From the NCBI GenBank assembly GCA_021325175.1, contig JAJPHS010000139.1:1-64000 (forward strand): 64,000 nucleotides of DNA. Reading direction: 5' to 3'. Numbering within the stretch: position 1 is the first letter of the stretch; each line of letters starts with the position of its first letter. Below the pieces are notes generated by a model, which saw only the letters and a program-made list of their open reading frames with translations, was not told where the DNA came from and made no database searches. The DNA comes from Terriglobia bacterium (GTDB lineage Bacteria; Acidobacteriota; Terriglobia; Bryobacterales; Bryobacteraceae). A program made the translations under genes and the position numbers. Of the stretch, positions 41,577 through 52,525 are shown in pieces.

Positions 41577-43297
41577 CGTTCCCCTTTCCCTCGTAAGCTC
41601 ATGGCTTCTTCTATCGTCATGGTCGCCGCGGCGGCCTGGCGCTGATAATCTTCCAGGCGAGTGCGCTCTTCCTCCTCGGCCACGGCGCGCAAGCTTAAGC
41701 CGATTTTTTTGTCCGCTTCGTTCATCTTGATAATCTTGAAATCGTATTCTTCGCCGATCGGGAGCGGCGATTCGCCCTCGGGAGTGCCGGAGGGCATTGG
41801 GGGAATCTCGGATTTATGGCTCAGCGCCTCGACGCCCGGCGCCAGCTCCACGAATACCCCGAAGGCGCAGGCGCGGCAGACGCGCCCGCGAACCATGTCG
41901 CCGACTTCGTGCGATCGGAAAAAGCTTTCCCACGCATCCGGCTGAAGCTGCTTGATCCCGAGCGAAAGGCGGCGATTCGGGGCGTCGATATTTAAAATCA
42001 CGGCCTGCATCACCTGGCCCTTTTTCAAAACCTCCGACGGATGTTTGACGTGCTTGGTCCAGGAAAGGTCGGAGACGTGAACCAGCCCGTCCACGCCCTC
42101 CTCGATTTCCAGAAACGCGCCGAAATCGGCGAGCTTTCGCACCCGTCCTTCGACCACGCTGCCGATGCTGTAGCGCTCGGCCACCGTGGTCCAGGGATCG
42201 GGCTCGAGCTGTTTGATGCCGAGCGAAACGCGGCGATCCTTGGGCTTGACCTCGAGCACCACGGCCTCCACCTGATCGCCGACCTTCACCACCTTGCTCG
42301 GATGCTTCATCCGCCGGCTCCAGGTCATTTCCGAAACGTGGATCAAGCCTTCGACGCCGGGCTCGATTTCGACGAAGGCGCCGTAATCGGTGATGCTCAT
42401 GACGCGCCCGATGACGCGGCTTCCCGGCGGGCAGCGCTGCGGCAGCGTTTCCCACGGGTCCGGCGTCAACTGGCGCAGGCCGAGCGAGATTCGCTCCTTT
42501 TCGCGATCGAACTTTAAAACCTTGACCGTGATTTCATCGCCGACGTGGACCACCTCGCTCGGATGATTCACGCGGCCGTGCGACATGTCGCTTACGTGCA
42601 ACAAGCCATCGATTCCGCCCAGATCGACAAAAGCGCCGTAGTCGGTCAGGTTTTTCACCACGCCGGTGACCACCGCGCCTTCAAAAAGATGCTGTAGCGC
42701 GTTCTGCTTGCGCGCCTTCAGATCCTCCTCGATGGCCATTTTGCGCGAAACCACGACATTCCCGCGCCGCCGGTTGATCTTGAGAACCTTGACCGGGATG
42801 TCCTGGCCGATAAACTGATCGAGGTCGTGAATCGGCCGCAGATCCACTTGCGAGCCCGGCATGAACGCCGGCACGCCGACGTCTACCATCAGGCCGCCCT
42901 TGGTGCGCTCGATCACGCGCCCGGACACCAGAAGCTGCTCGCGCATCGCGCGCTCAAGCGTGTCCCAAATCCGCAGCCGGCTTGCCTTCGAATAGGAAAG
43001 GAGCACGTAGCCTTCCGGCTGAGCGCCGTGGCGGTCGATCATTACGTCGATCGTGTCGCCGGGGCGCACCGGCACGGTGCCATCGGGCTGCCGGAGCTGC
43101 TCGATGGGAACTACGCCTTCAAGCTTGTAGCCGAAATCGACGATGATTTCCTGCGGGGTGACTTTGACGACGTGGCCCTGCAACAGCTCCCCTTCAGAAG
43201 GAGGGGCGAGATGACTGTAGTCTTCGATGAGATGCTCGAGGTCATCTTCAGCGGGGAAGTTGACATCCACATCCCGTTCATCTGCGCTGCTGGCCAT
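41573..43297 (-). CDS. rpsA: Ribosomal protein S1, six S1 domains
   Basis: 574 residues. Six S1 RNA-binding domains can be counted, starting near GELLQGHVVKV, LLVSGRVIERT, GAVVTGVVKNL, GSRVIGRVMSI, GSVVEGRVRKL and GDMVRGRVCRA. Repeats 3-5 are the most alike (DYGAFV, DGLLHVSDMS). S1 helps mRNAs load on the 30S subunit; a full-length S1 in a genome that may use many leaderless messages is worth noting. GGAG lies at proper spacing before the ATG, and a near-consensus promoter lies at 43339. Confidence 0.95.
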   Translation of the reverse strand: MASSADERDVDVNFPAEDDLEHLIEDYSHLAPPSEGELLQGHVVKVTPQEIIVDFGYKLEGVVPIEQLRQPDGTVPVRPGDTIDVMIDRHGAQPEGYVLLSYSKASRLRIWDTLERAMREQLLVSGRVIERTKGGLMVDVGVPAFMPGSQVDLRPIHDLDQFIGQDIPVKVLKINRRRGNVVVSRKMAIEEDLKARKQNALQHLFEGAVVTGVVKNLTDYGAFVDLGGIDGLLHVSDMSHGRVNHPSEVVHVGDEITVKVLKFDREKERISLGLRQLTPDPWETLPQRCPPGSRVIGRVMSITDYGAFVEIEPGVEGLIHVSEMTWSRRMKHPSKVVKVGDQVEAVVLEVKPKDRRVSLGIKQLEPDPWTTVAERYSIGSVVEGRVRKLADFGAFLEIEEGVDGLVHVSDLSWTKHVKHPSEVLKKGQVMQAVILNIDAPNRRLSLGIKQLQPDAWESFFRSHEVGDMVRGRVCRACAFGVFVELAPGVEALSHKSEIPPMPSGTPEGESPLPIGEEYDFKIIKMNEADKKIGLSLRAVAEEEERTRLEDYQRQAAAATMTIEEAMSLRGKGER

Positions 43298-43338
43298 TCC
43301 AATCTCCGGCGAAACCGTTGAAGAATCAGTACTTCAGA

Positions 43339-43367
43339 ACTATAGCCGAGGCGGTAGTCCTTGTCAA
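43339..43367 (-). promoter_or_regulatory. Sigma-70 promoter of rpsA
   Basis: TTGACA (43362-43367) - 17 bp - TATAGT (43339-43344) on the minus strand, almost perfect. The start is predicted near 43332, giving a leader of about 35 nt with a Shine-Dalgarno sequence. It is the clearest classical promoter in the window. Confidence 0.9.
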
Positions 43368-43464
43368 CCTGAGTCGTCGGCGGTCCCCATGTTGGTTTTA
43401 CCATAATTAGATGCCGAAAGGGAGCTAAACCTTCTTTGAGACCACGCTATGCCGACTGGCGTAA

Positions 43465-46337
<2,873 letters not shown>

Positions 46338-46404
46338 TGCCGCGCAACTCGGAGGCTCAACAGCGGGGATGGTCGAGGGTCCTGATTCGGAAACCCGGTG
46401 AACG

Positions 46405-47091
46405 CTAATGCCGCCAGCGATGGAGGCGCGAATCCAGCTTTAGCTTCCTTTTGATGTCCGGCCAGAACTCCTGCATCACGTCGGAGCCGGCGGCGATTCC
46501 CAGGCCCACCGTTCCCGCGCGCAGCGGCTGCGGGCTCAGGAAATGCTGCAATCCCCAGCGATCGGCCAAGAGCGGGGCGCCGTAGGCTGCGGCAAAAAGG
46601 CTGTAGGCCGGCATCGTTCCGCCCGAATCATTTCGCACCAGAAATGTTCGGGTGACCGCGTACTTGACCCGCGTCCAGGCCGTGCCCGTGCCCAGCACGA
46701 AATAGCGCGGATCTTCATGATCGAAGGCGCGCACGCCAAAGGCCAGGTTCTGGCGCAGGAAGCTTCTCCCCAGAAACGACGCCGTGCGGACGCCATAGGA
46801 ATCCTCCACGCCCCACGGCATTCGCTTGCGCAGCAGCAGATCCGCGCCCGAACGGAAGTTGTAAAGAACCATTGCTCCGGGCGAAAAAACCTTGTTGGCC
46901 GTAAACATGTACTTTTGGCCGAGCGTCAGCGGCACGAAGGGGGCGGGCACGGTGGTTGAGGCGCCGTCCGGCGGAGCTTGCGCATCCTGAGACTGCGAAT
47001 CCGGAGCCAGCGATGTTTGCGCTGTTAATGGCGCCAGCGAAACTCCGCCGAACGCTAGCACGACCCACGCGGTAAAACAAAATCGCGTCAA
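46405..47091 (-). CDS. Secreted hypothetical protein
   Basis: 228 residues if translation begins at TTG 47091 (TRFCFTAWVVLAFGGVSLAPLTAQ looks like a signal peptide). The mature part is soluble and unrecognised, with a conserved-looking segment LTLGQKYMFTANKVFSPGAM and a C-terminal FWPDIKRKL. The track start at 47151 coincides with a -35 box (TTGTGG, 17 bp, TATAGT), so I prefer the inner start. It is convergent with gpmI. Confidence 0.7.
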   Translation of the reverse strand: MTRFCFTAWVVLAFGGVSLAPLTAQTSLAPDSQSQDAQAPPDGASTTVPAPFVPLTLGQKYMFTANKVFSPGAMVLYNFRSGADLLLRKRMPWGVEDSYGVRTASFLGRSFLRQNLAFGVRAFDHEDPRYFVLGTGTAWTRVKYAVTRTFLVRNDSGGTMPAYSLFAAAYGAPLLADRWGLQHFLSPQPLRAGTVGLGIAAGSDVMQEFWPDIKRKLKLDSRLHRWRH

Positions 47092-47122
47092 AAAAACAAT
47101 ATCCTCGTTACGGCTTTGGACT

Positions 47123-47151
47123 ACTATACGCTGGAAAATTCTTTTCCACAA
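47123..47151 (-). promoter_or_regulatory. Promoter of the 46405 gene
   Basis: TTGTGG - 17 bp - TATAGT on the minus strand, start near 47116, followed by CGAGGAT before TTG 47091. Confidence 0.55.
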
Positions 47152-47212
47152 GGGAAATTTTTACGAAACACGGCGACAAAGCGCCTCTGGCGGGGCTTAT
47201 TCCTGTAAACCG

Positions 47213-48388
47213 CTAAACCGCGCCGGATTCGCGCAGGCGCGCGATTTCGGATTCGGAATAACCGAGCTCTTTTAAAACCGCTTCAGTGTGCTCGCCGAGA
47301 GCGGGAACCGCAGCCATTTGTGCGTCTACGCGGCCCGGCGGCAACAGCATTGGGAGGGGGCCGGCCGGCGTCGCCACGCTGCGCCAGCGGCAGCGAGCCT
47401 TCAGTTGCGGGTGCGACCACGCCTCCGCCATTTCGTTCATTCGCGCGCTGGCGATACCGGCGCGCTCCAGCCGGGCTAGAACTTCGCCGGCGCTCAGCCC
47501 GGAAAACGCCTCGCAGATGATTTCGGTGAGCGCAGCGCGATGTTCCGAGCGCAGGAAATTCGTCGCAAAACGCGCGTCCGCCGCCAGTTCTGGCCGCTCC
47601 AGCACAATTTGGCAAAAAGCGAGCCATTCTCTTTCGTTTTGCAATCCGAAAAAAACCTTGCGGCCATCGCCCGCCGGAAAAGGACCGTAAGGAAACACGG
47701 TGGCGTGAAATGCGCCGCTGCGCGCCGGAGGCGGCGCGCCGTCGATCGTGTAATAAAGCGGATAGCCCATCCATTCGCTGAGCGATTCGAACAGCGACAG
47801 ATCGATGTGGCAGCCGTAACCGGTTTTTTCGCGTTGAACCAGCGCGGCCAGAATATTCGTCACCGCGTACATCGCGGCGGAAATGTCGGCGATGGAAATT
47901 CCGCACTTGGCTGGTTCGTCCGGCGTGCCGGTGATCGACAGCAGACCGGCCTCGGCCTGGATCAGGAGATCATACGCTTTTTTCGAGGCAAAAGGCCCCG
48001 TGGCGCCGTAACCGGAAATATCGCAGGAAATCAGCCGCGGATAGCGCGGGTGAAGCGATTCGAAGCCGAGCCCCAGGCGCGCCGCCGCTCCGGGCGCGAG
48101 ATTTTGCATGAGAACGTCGGCTTTCTCGACCAATTTGAACAGAATTTCGCTCGCCGCGGCATGTTTCAGATCGAGCGTGACGCTTTCTTTGGAGCGATTG
48201 GTCCAGACGAAGTGCGAGGAAAGGCCGCGGGCGCGGCGATCGTAGTCGCGGGCGAAATCGCCGCCGCCGGGGCGCTCGATTTTGATGACGCGCGCGCCGA
48301 GATCAGCCAAATGCCTGCTCGCCAGCGGAGCGGAGACGGCATGCTCCAGGCTGAGGACGACAACTCCGTCGAGCGGCAGCGATGGCAT
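47213..48388 (-). CDS. CoA-transferase family III (CaiB/BaiF)
   Basis: 391 residues. LPLDGVVVLSLEHAVSAPLASRHLADLGARVIKIERPGGGDFARD is the standard opening. The catalytic Asp lies in LISCDISGYGATGP-type context (family GYG motif), with LLIQAEAGLLSITGTPDEP after it. It moves CoA between carboxylic acids. It starts 12 bp after the CoA-ester lyase gene, so the pair probably activates and then cleaves one acid. Confidence 0.9.
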   Translation of the reverse strand: MPSLPLDGVVVLSLEHAVSAPLASRHLADLGARVIKIERPGGGDFARDYDRRARGLSSHFVWTNRSKESVTLDLKHAAASEILFKLVEKADVLMQNLAPGAAARLGLGFESLHPRYPRLISCDISGYGATGPFASKKAYDLLIQAEAGLLSITGTPDEPAKCGISIADISAAMYAVTNILAALVQREKTGYGCHIDLSLFESLSEWMGYPLYYTIDGAPPPARSGAFHATVFPYGPFPAGDGRKVFFGLQNEREWLAFCQIVLERPELAADARFATNFLRSEHRAALTEIICEAFSGLSAGEVLARLERAGIASARMNEMAEAWSHPQLKARCRWRSVATPAGPLPMLLPPGRVDAQMAAVPALGEHTEAVLKELGYSESEIARLRESGAV

Positions 48389-48400
48389 AAAAGATGAATG

Positions 48401-49195
48401 TTACGACATCGCGCGCGAGGCTTCGCTCAGGATGCGTTCGGCGCGGGTGATCACCGGGCGGTCGACCATTTTGCCGCGCACCAGAATTGGCCCGCCGGCC
48501 GAGCGCCGCGCGGCTTCGACGATCTCCTCGGCCCAGGCGATTTCGGCCGCACGGGGGCGAAAGCATTCATTCACGATCGGGATCTGCCGGGGATGGATGC
48601 ACAGTTTTCCGCCGAAGCCGAGGCGGATGGCGCGCTCGGTATCGGCGCGGATCAGATCGAGGGAATCAATGGCGGTGGTGATGCCATCGATGGGCGGAAG
48701 AAGTCCGGCGAGGCGGGAAGCGAGAACGATGGTTGAACGGAAGAACAGCAACTCGTCATCGGAGACGCCGAGGTCGAGCTGCAAGTCCAGATGACCGAAC
48801 ACCAGGCGCTGGACGCACGGGCATCGCGCGATTTCAACCGCGTTGGCGATACCGCGGGCGGTTTCGATGAGCGGCAGCAGAGCCGTCTGCGCGGAACATT
48901 GGCCGGCGGCGGTCAGAACATGATCGGGAGTTTCTGTTTTGGGAAGGACGATCGCGGCGCATTGCCCGCAGGCCGCGGTGTCCTCCCGGAACCATTCGGT
49001 TTCGACGGCGTTGACGCGCACGATCATGCCCGGCGGAAGATTCTTCAGCGCCTGGCGCGCGGCGCTTTTTTCGGGCGGCGGAACGGCGTCTTCCAGGTCG
49101 GCGATGACGGCGTGCGCGCCGGAGGCCAGGGCTTTTTCGAAGCGATCCGGCCGGGTGGCGGGGACGAAAAGGTAAGAACGCGGGATCGGGGTCAT
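48401..49195 (-). CDS. HpcH/HpaI family CoA-ester lyase (CitE-like)
   Basis: 264 residues from ATG 49195; the track ORF reaching 50746 is a read-back over the TPR gene. CitE-like motifs are YLFVPATRPDRFEKA, VIADLEDAVPPPEKS, VRVNAVETEWF, LPLIETARGI and LCIHPRQIPIVN. Such enzymes split citramalyl-CoA, malyl-CoA or similar. Together with the CaiB-type transferase this recalls itaconate/citramalate degradation, but the substrate is open. TACCAT lies 11 nt before the ATG. Confidence 0.88.
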   Translation of the reverse strand: MTPIPRSYLFVPATRPDRFEKALASGAHAVIADLEDAVPPPEKSAARQALKNLPPGMIVRVNAVETEWFREDTAACGQCAAIVLPKTETPDHVLTAAGQCSAQTALLPLIETARGIANAVEIARCPCVQRLVFGHLDLQLDLGVSDDELLFFRSTIVLASRLAGLLPPIDGITTAIDSLDLIRADTERAIRLGFGGKLCIHPRQIPIVNECFRPRAAEIAWAEEIVEAARRSAGGPILVRGKMVDRPVITRAERILSEASRAMS

Positions 49196-49252
49196 GCGAA
49201 GGAACCATGGTACGTGATGGCGCGGCATGAAGTCGCCGCCGGAATTTTGAGT

Positions 49253-49258
49253 TACAAT
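49253..49258 (+). promoter_or_regulatory. -10-like TACAAT before a TTG start
   Basis: TACAAT, 6 nt, TTG 49265: the predicted transcript begins on the start codon itself. Confidence 0.5.
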
Positions 49259-49264
49259 CGCGTT

Positions 49265-50680
49265 TTGAATCGCGCCTGCTTTGTCGTCGCGGCGGCCTTC
49301 CTGGCGGCTTGCTCCAAGCCCGGTTCCGAAAATCCGCCGCCGATTCCCAAACTGCAAATCGAGCGCTTCAAGCCGCAAATTCGCGCGCGGCTCAAGGAGG
49401 CGTATCGCGCGGCGCTGGCTCGGCCGAACGACGCCGGCGCAAACGGCGAGCTGGGGATGCTGCTTCACGCCTTCGAGCAACTGGAATCGGCCGAGGCGTG
49501 CTATCGCCGCGCCCGCGCCTTCGATGCGGGACGATTCGACTGGGCATATTATCTCGGGCTGGTGCAATCGCTGAACGGCGAAAACGCCGAAGCGGCGAAA
49601 AATCTCGCCGACGCGATTCGCCTCGATCCGGGATATGTGCCGGCGAAAATCAAGCTGGCCGAAGTGCTGCTGATTTTGGGACGGCTGGAAGAAAGCCGGC
49701 AAATTTCGGAAGCGCTGCTCAAAGACGATCCGCGAATCGCACCGGCGTATTATTGGCTGGGTCGCGCGGCATCGGCTCGCGGCGATCTGCGCGAGGCCGA
49801 GCAGTGGTACGCGCAAGCCTGCCAGCAGTGGCCCAGCTACGGAACGGCGCATTACGCGCTCGCGCTGGCTTATCAGAAAACCGGCCAGAGCACGAAGGCG
49901 CAGCGGCACATGTCCGTGTATCAGAAATATCAGGCCAATGGCGATCCGGAGCCGGAGGATCCCAAGCTCGAAGCGGTGCGCGCGCTGGATAATTCGGCGA
50001 TCGCGCATCTGATGAAAGCGGCGGATCTGGAAAACGCGGGCCAGATGCGGCAGGCCATCGCGGAGGATGAAGAGGCTGCGCGCCAGGATCCGAAGCTGGT
50101 GCAGGCGCGGGCCAATCTCATTTCCCTTTATGCCCGCGCGGGCGAACCCGAAAAAGCGGAACAGGCGTATCGGGCCGTGCTCGCCATTAATCCGAATCTT
50201 CCGCAGAGCCATTACGATTACGGCGTGTTTCTGGTGAGCCGCTCGCGATTCGCGGAGGCGGAAGCCGCGTTTGACAAGGCCATCGAGTGCAGCCCGCATT
50301 ACGCGGAAGCGCACAGCAATCTGGGCGCGATGCTGGAGCGCCGCGGCAGGCTGGATGAAGCGGCGCGGGAATATCGCGCGGCGATCGAGGATAAGCCGAA
50401 TTTCCGGCAGGCGCATTATCAGCTCGGCCGATTGCTGCTGATGGAGCGCAAGCCTGCGCAGGCGATCGAGGAGTTGCGCCAGACGCTCGAGCCATCCGAC
50501 GAGGCGACGCCGCAATTCTTGTACGCGCTCGGAGTGGCATGCGCCGAAGCGAACGATTTCGCCTCCGCGCGGGACTACTTGCGGCGCGGCGCCTCGCAGG
50601 CCCAGGCGCTCGGTCAGGATGAGCTGGCATCGCGGATTCAAGGCGTGCTCGCGCGTCTGGAGCAGAGCGGCGGAAAATGA
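49265..50680 (+). CDS. TPR-repeat lipoprotein
   Basis: 471 residues from TTG 49265. The lipobox FVVAAAFLAAC ends a short signal, so the protein is lipid-anchored. About ten TPR units follow in two blocks separated by a more polar spacer (YQKYQANGDPEPEDPKLEAV). It overlaps the UnbV/VCBS lipoprotein gene by 4 bp. The track start at 48791 is antisense to the CoA-lyase gene and is rejected. Such TPR and UnbV pairs are frequent in Acidobacteria; a role in surface assembly or polymer handling is inference. Confidence 0.85.
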   Translation: MNRACFVVAAAFLAACSKPGSENPPPIPKLQIERFKPQIRARLKEAYRAALARPNDAGANGELGMLLHAFEQLESAEACYRRARAFDAGRFDWAYYLGLVQSLNGENAEAAKNLADAIRLDPGYVPAKIKLAEVLLILGRLEESRQISEALLKDDPRIAPAYYWLGRAASARGDLREAEQWYAQACQQWPSYGTAHYALALAYQKTGQSTKAQRHMSVYQKYQANGDPEPEDPKLEAVRALDNSAIAHLMKAADLENAGQMRQAIAEDEEAARQDPKLVQARANLISLYARAGEPEKAEQAYRAVLAINPNLPQSHYDYGVFLVSRSRFAEAEAAFDKAIECSPHYAEAHSNLGAMLERRGRLDEAAREYRAAIEDKPNFRQAHYQLGRLLLMERKPAQAIEELRQTLEPSDEATPQFLYALGVACAEANDFASARDYLRRGASQAQALGQDELASRIQGVLARLEQSGGK

Positions 50681-52368
50681 GGGCCGCGGCGATCGCGCTC
50701 GCCTGTCTTTTGGCGGCCTGCTCTCCTCGCGCGAGCCAATCGCCAAACCCGCGCTTTCGCGATGCCGCCGCGGAAACGGGACTCGACTTTCATCATTTCA
50801 CCGGCGCGACGGGAAAATTTTATCTGCCGGAGATCATGGGATCGGGCGTGGCGCTGCTCGACTATGACGGCGACGGCGATCTGGACGTTTTTTTCGTGCA
50901 GGGCGCCCCGCTTGAACCCGGCGCTCCGTTGGTGTTCCCGCCGCCGGCCGGATTCAAGCCGGGCAACCGTCTTTATCGCAACCTGCTGAAGGAGACCGGC
51001 AAGCTGCGTTTCGTCGATGTCACCGAACAGGCCGGGCTCGCCTCGACGGGCTATGGCATGGGCGTCGCCGTGGCCGATTACAACAACGACGGCTATCCCG
51101 ATCTTTATGTGACAAATTTCGGGTCGAACGTTTTATACCGGAACAACGGCAACGGCGGCTTTACCGATGTCACCAGCGACGCGGGCCTTGCCGGCGGCGG
51201 ATGGAGCACCAGCGCAAGCTGGCTTGATTACGATCAGGACGGTCTGCTCGATCTTTATGTCGCGCGTTATCTGGACTTCACGGTGCGCGGAAACAAGGAC
51301 TGCTTCACGCCGGCCGGTGAGCCCGATTACTGCTCTCCGAAAGCTTATAAAGGTCTTGCCGGCCGGCTCTACCGGAATCTGGGAAATGGAAAGTTCGAAG
51401 ACGTAACGCGAAAAACGGGAGTGGGAGCGGTGGCCGCGCCGGGGCTGGGCGTCCGCTCGGCGGATTTCAACGGCGACGGCCGCCCTGATATCTACGTCGC
51501 CAACGACGGCGAGGCAAATCTTCTGTGGCTGAACAACGGCGACGGGACATTTCGTGAAGCGGCGCTGCTGGCGGGCGCTGCGTACTCGGCCGACGGGGTC
51601 GCCCGGGCGGGCATGGGTCTGGCGGTCGGCGATTTCGATGCGAGCGGAAATCAGAGCATCTTCGTCACTAATCTTACGCGCGAAGGCGCGACGCTTTATC
51701 GAAACTCCGGCAACGCGCAATTCAGCGATTCGACCATGCAGGTCGGGCTTTATCTGCCGACGGTCCCGTTTACCGGATTCGGAACGGAGTGGTTCGACTA
51801 CGATAATGACGGCCGCCCGGATCTATTTATCGCCAATGGCGCGGTGACCATGGTGGAAGCACTGCGCGGCGAGCGCTACCCGTATCATCAGCGCAATCTG
51901 CTGCTGCATAACGAAGGCGCGCGGTTTCGCGACGTGAGCGCAGAGGCCGGTTCGCCGTTCGGCTTATCGGAGGTCGGCCGAGGCGCGGCCTTTGGCGACA
52001 TCGATAACAACGGCACTGTGGATATTGTCGTGGCGAATAATAATGGTCCGGCGCGGCTCCTGCTGAACGAAACGAAATCGCCGGGCCATTGGCTGGAGCT
52101 ACGCCTTCGCGGCGTGAAATCGAATCGCGACGCAATCGGCGCACGGGTCGTAGTGCGAAGGAGCGGCGGGCCGCCGCTAGCCGCCCAAGTCCACACCGAT
52201 GGCAGCTATCTGAGTTCGAGCGACCCGCGTATCCACTTGGGGGTGGGGGATGCCGCGGCTGTCTCGATTGTGGTCGAATGGCCCAGCGGGCTCAAGGAAG
52301 AGTGGACGAACGTCCGCGTCGATTCCGAAATCATCCTCGTTGAAGGCTCCGGCCGTCGCGTTCCATAG
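50677..52368 (+). CDS. VCBS/FG-GAP repeat lipoprotein with ASPIC/UnbV C-terminus
   Basis: 563 residues. A lipoprotein signal (IALACLLAACS) is followed by six or seven FG-GAP/VCBS repeats with calcium-type DxDxDxD loops (LLDYDGDGDLDVFFVQG, VADYNNDGYPDLYVTNFG, DFNGDGRPDIYVAND). The last 70 residues form the ASPIC/UnbV domain (GHWLELRLRGVKSNRDAIGARV, STLGVG-like IHLGVGDAA, VSIVVEWPSGLKEEW). This CRTAC1-like layout is a beta-propeller that binds ligands or partners on the cell surface. It is coupled to the TPR lipoprotein. Confidence 0.88.
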   Translation: MRAAAIALACLLAACSPRASQSPNPRFRDAAAETGLDFHHFTGATGKFYLPEIMGSGVALLDYDGDGDLDVFFVQGAPLEPGAPLVFPPPAGFKPGNRLYRNLLKETGKLRFVDVTEQAGLASTGYGMGVAVADYNNDGYPDLYVTNFGSNVLYRNNGNGGFTDVTSDAGLAGGGWSTSASWLDYDQDGLLDLYVARYLDFTVRGNKDCFTPAGEPDYCSPKAYKGLAGRLYRNLGNGKFEDVTRKTGVGAVAAPGLGVRSADFNGDGRPDIYVANDGEANLLWLNNGDGTFREAALLAGAAYSADGVARAGMGLAVGDFDASGNQSIFVTNLTREGATLYRNSGNAQFSDSTMQVGLYLPTVPFTGFGTEWFDYDNDGRPDLFIANGAVTMVEALRGERYPYHQRNLLLHNEGARFRDVSAEAGSPFGLSEVGRGAAFGDIDNNGTVDIVVANNNGPARLLLNETKSPGHWLELRLRGVKSNRDAIGARVVVRRSGGPPLAAQVHTDGSYLSSSDPRIHLGVGDAAAVSIVVEWPSGLKEEWTNVRVDSEIILVEGSGRRVP

Positions 52369-52397
52369 CTCGATTGTTTTCTTGCGTATGGGCTGGT

Positions 52398-52413
52398 GTT
52401 ACGCCTTCGTAAC
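52398..52413. promoter_or_regulatory. Perfect palindrome GTTACG-N4-CGTAAC
   Basis: A 6+4+6 inverted repeat in the leader region of the TonB receptor, 112 bp before its chosen start. It could be an operator. Confidence 0.4.
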
Positions 52414-52525
52414 AGCAGCAACATACGCCATGAAACTTGCGATTACCCCCAAGCTCCAGGTGACAATCACGAAACATGGTCGGGTGGTCGATCCACGTAG
52501 TCTCATCGAGCCAGGGGGTGTGTTC

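Noticed and set aside
48401-50746. 781-residue minus-strand ORF reported as one gene
   Set aside because: Only the last 264 codons (from 49195) are a real CoA-ester lyase. The rest is antisense to the TPR lipoprotein.
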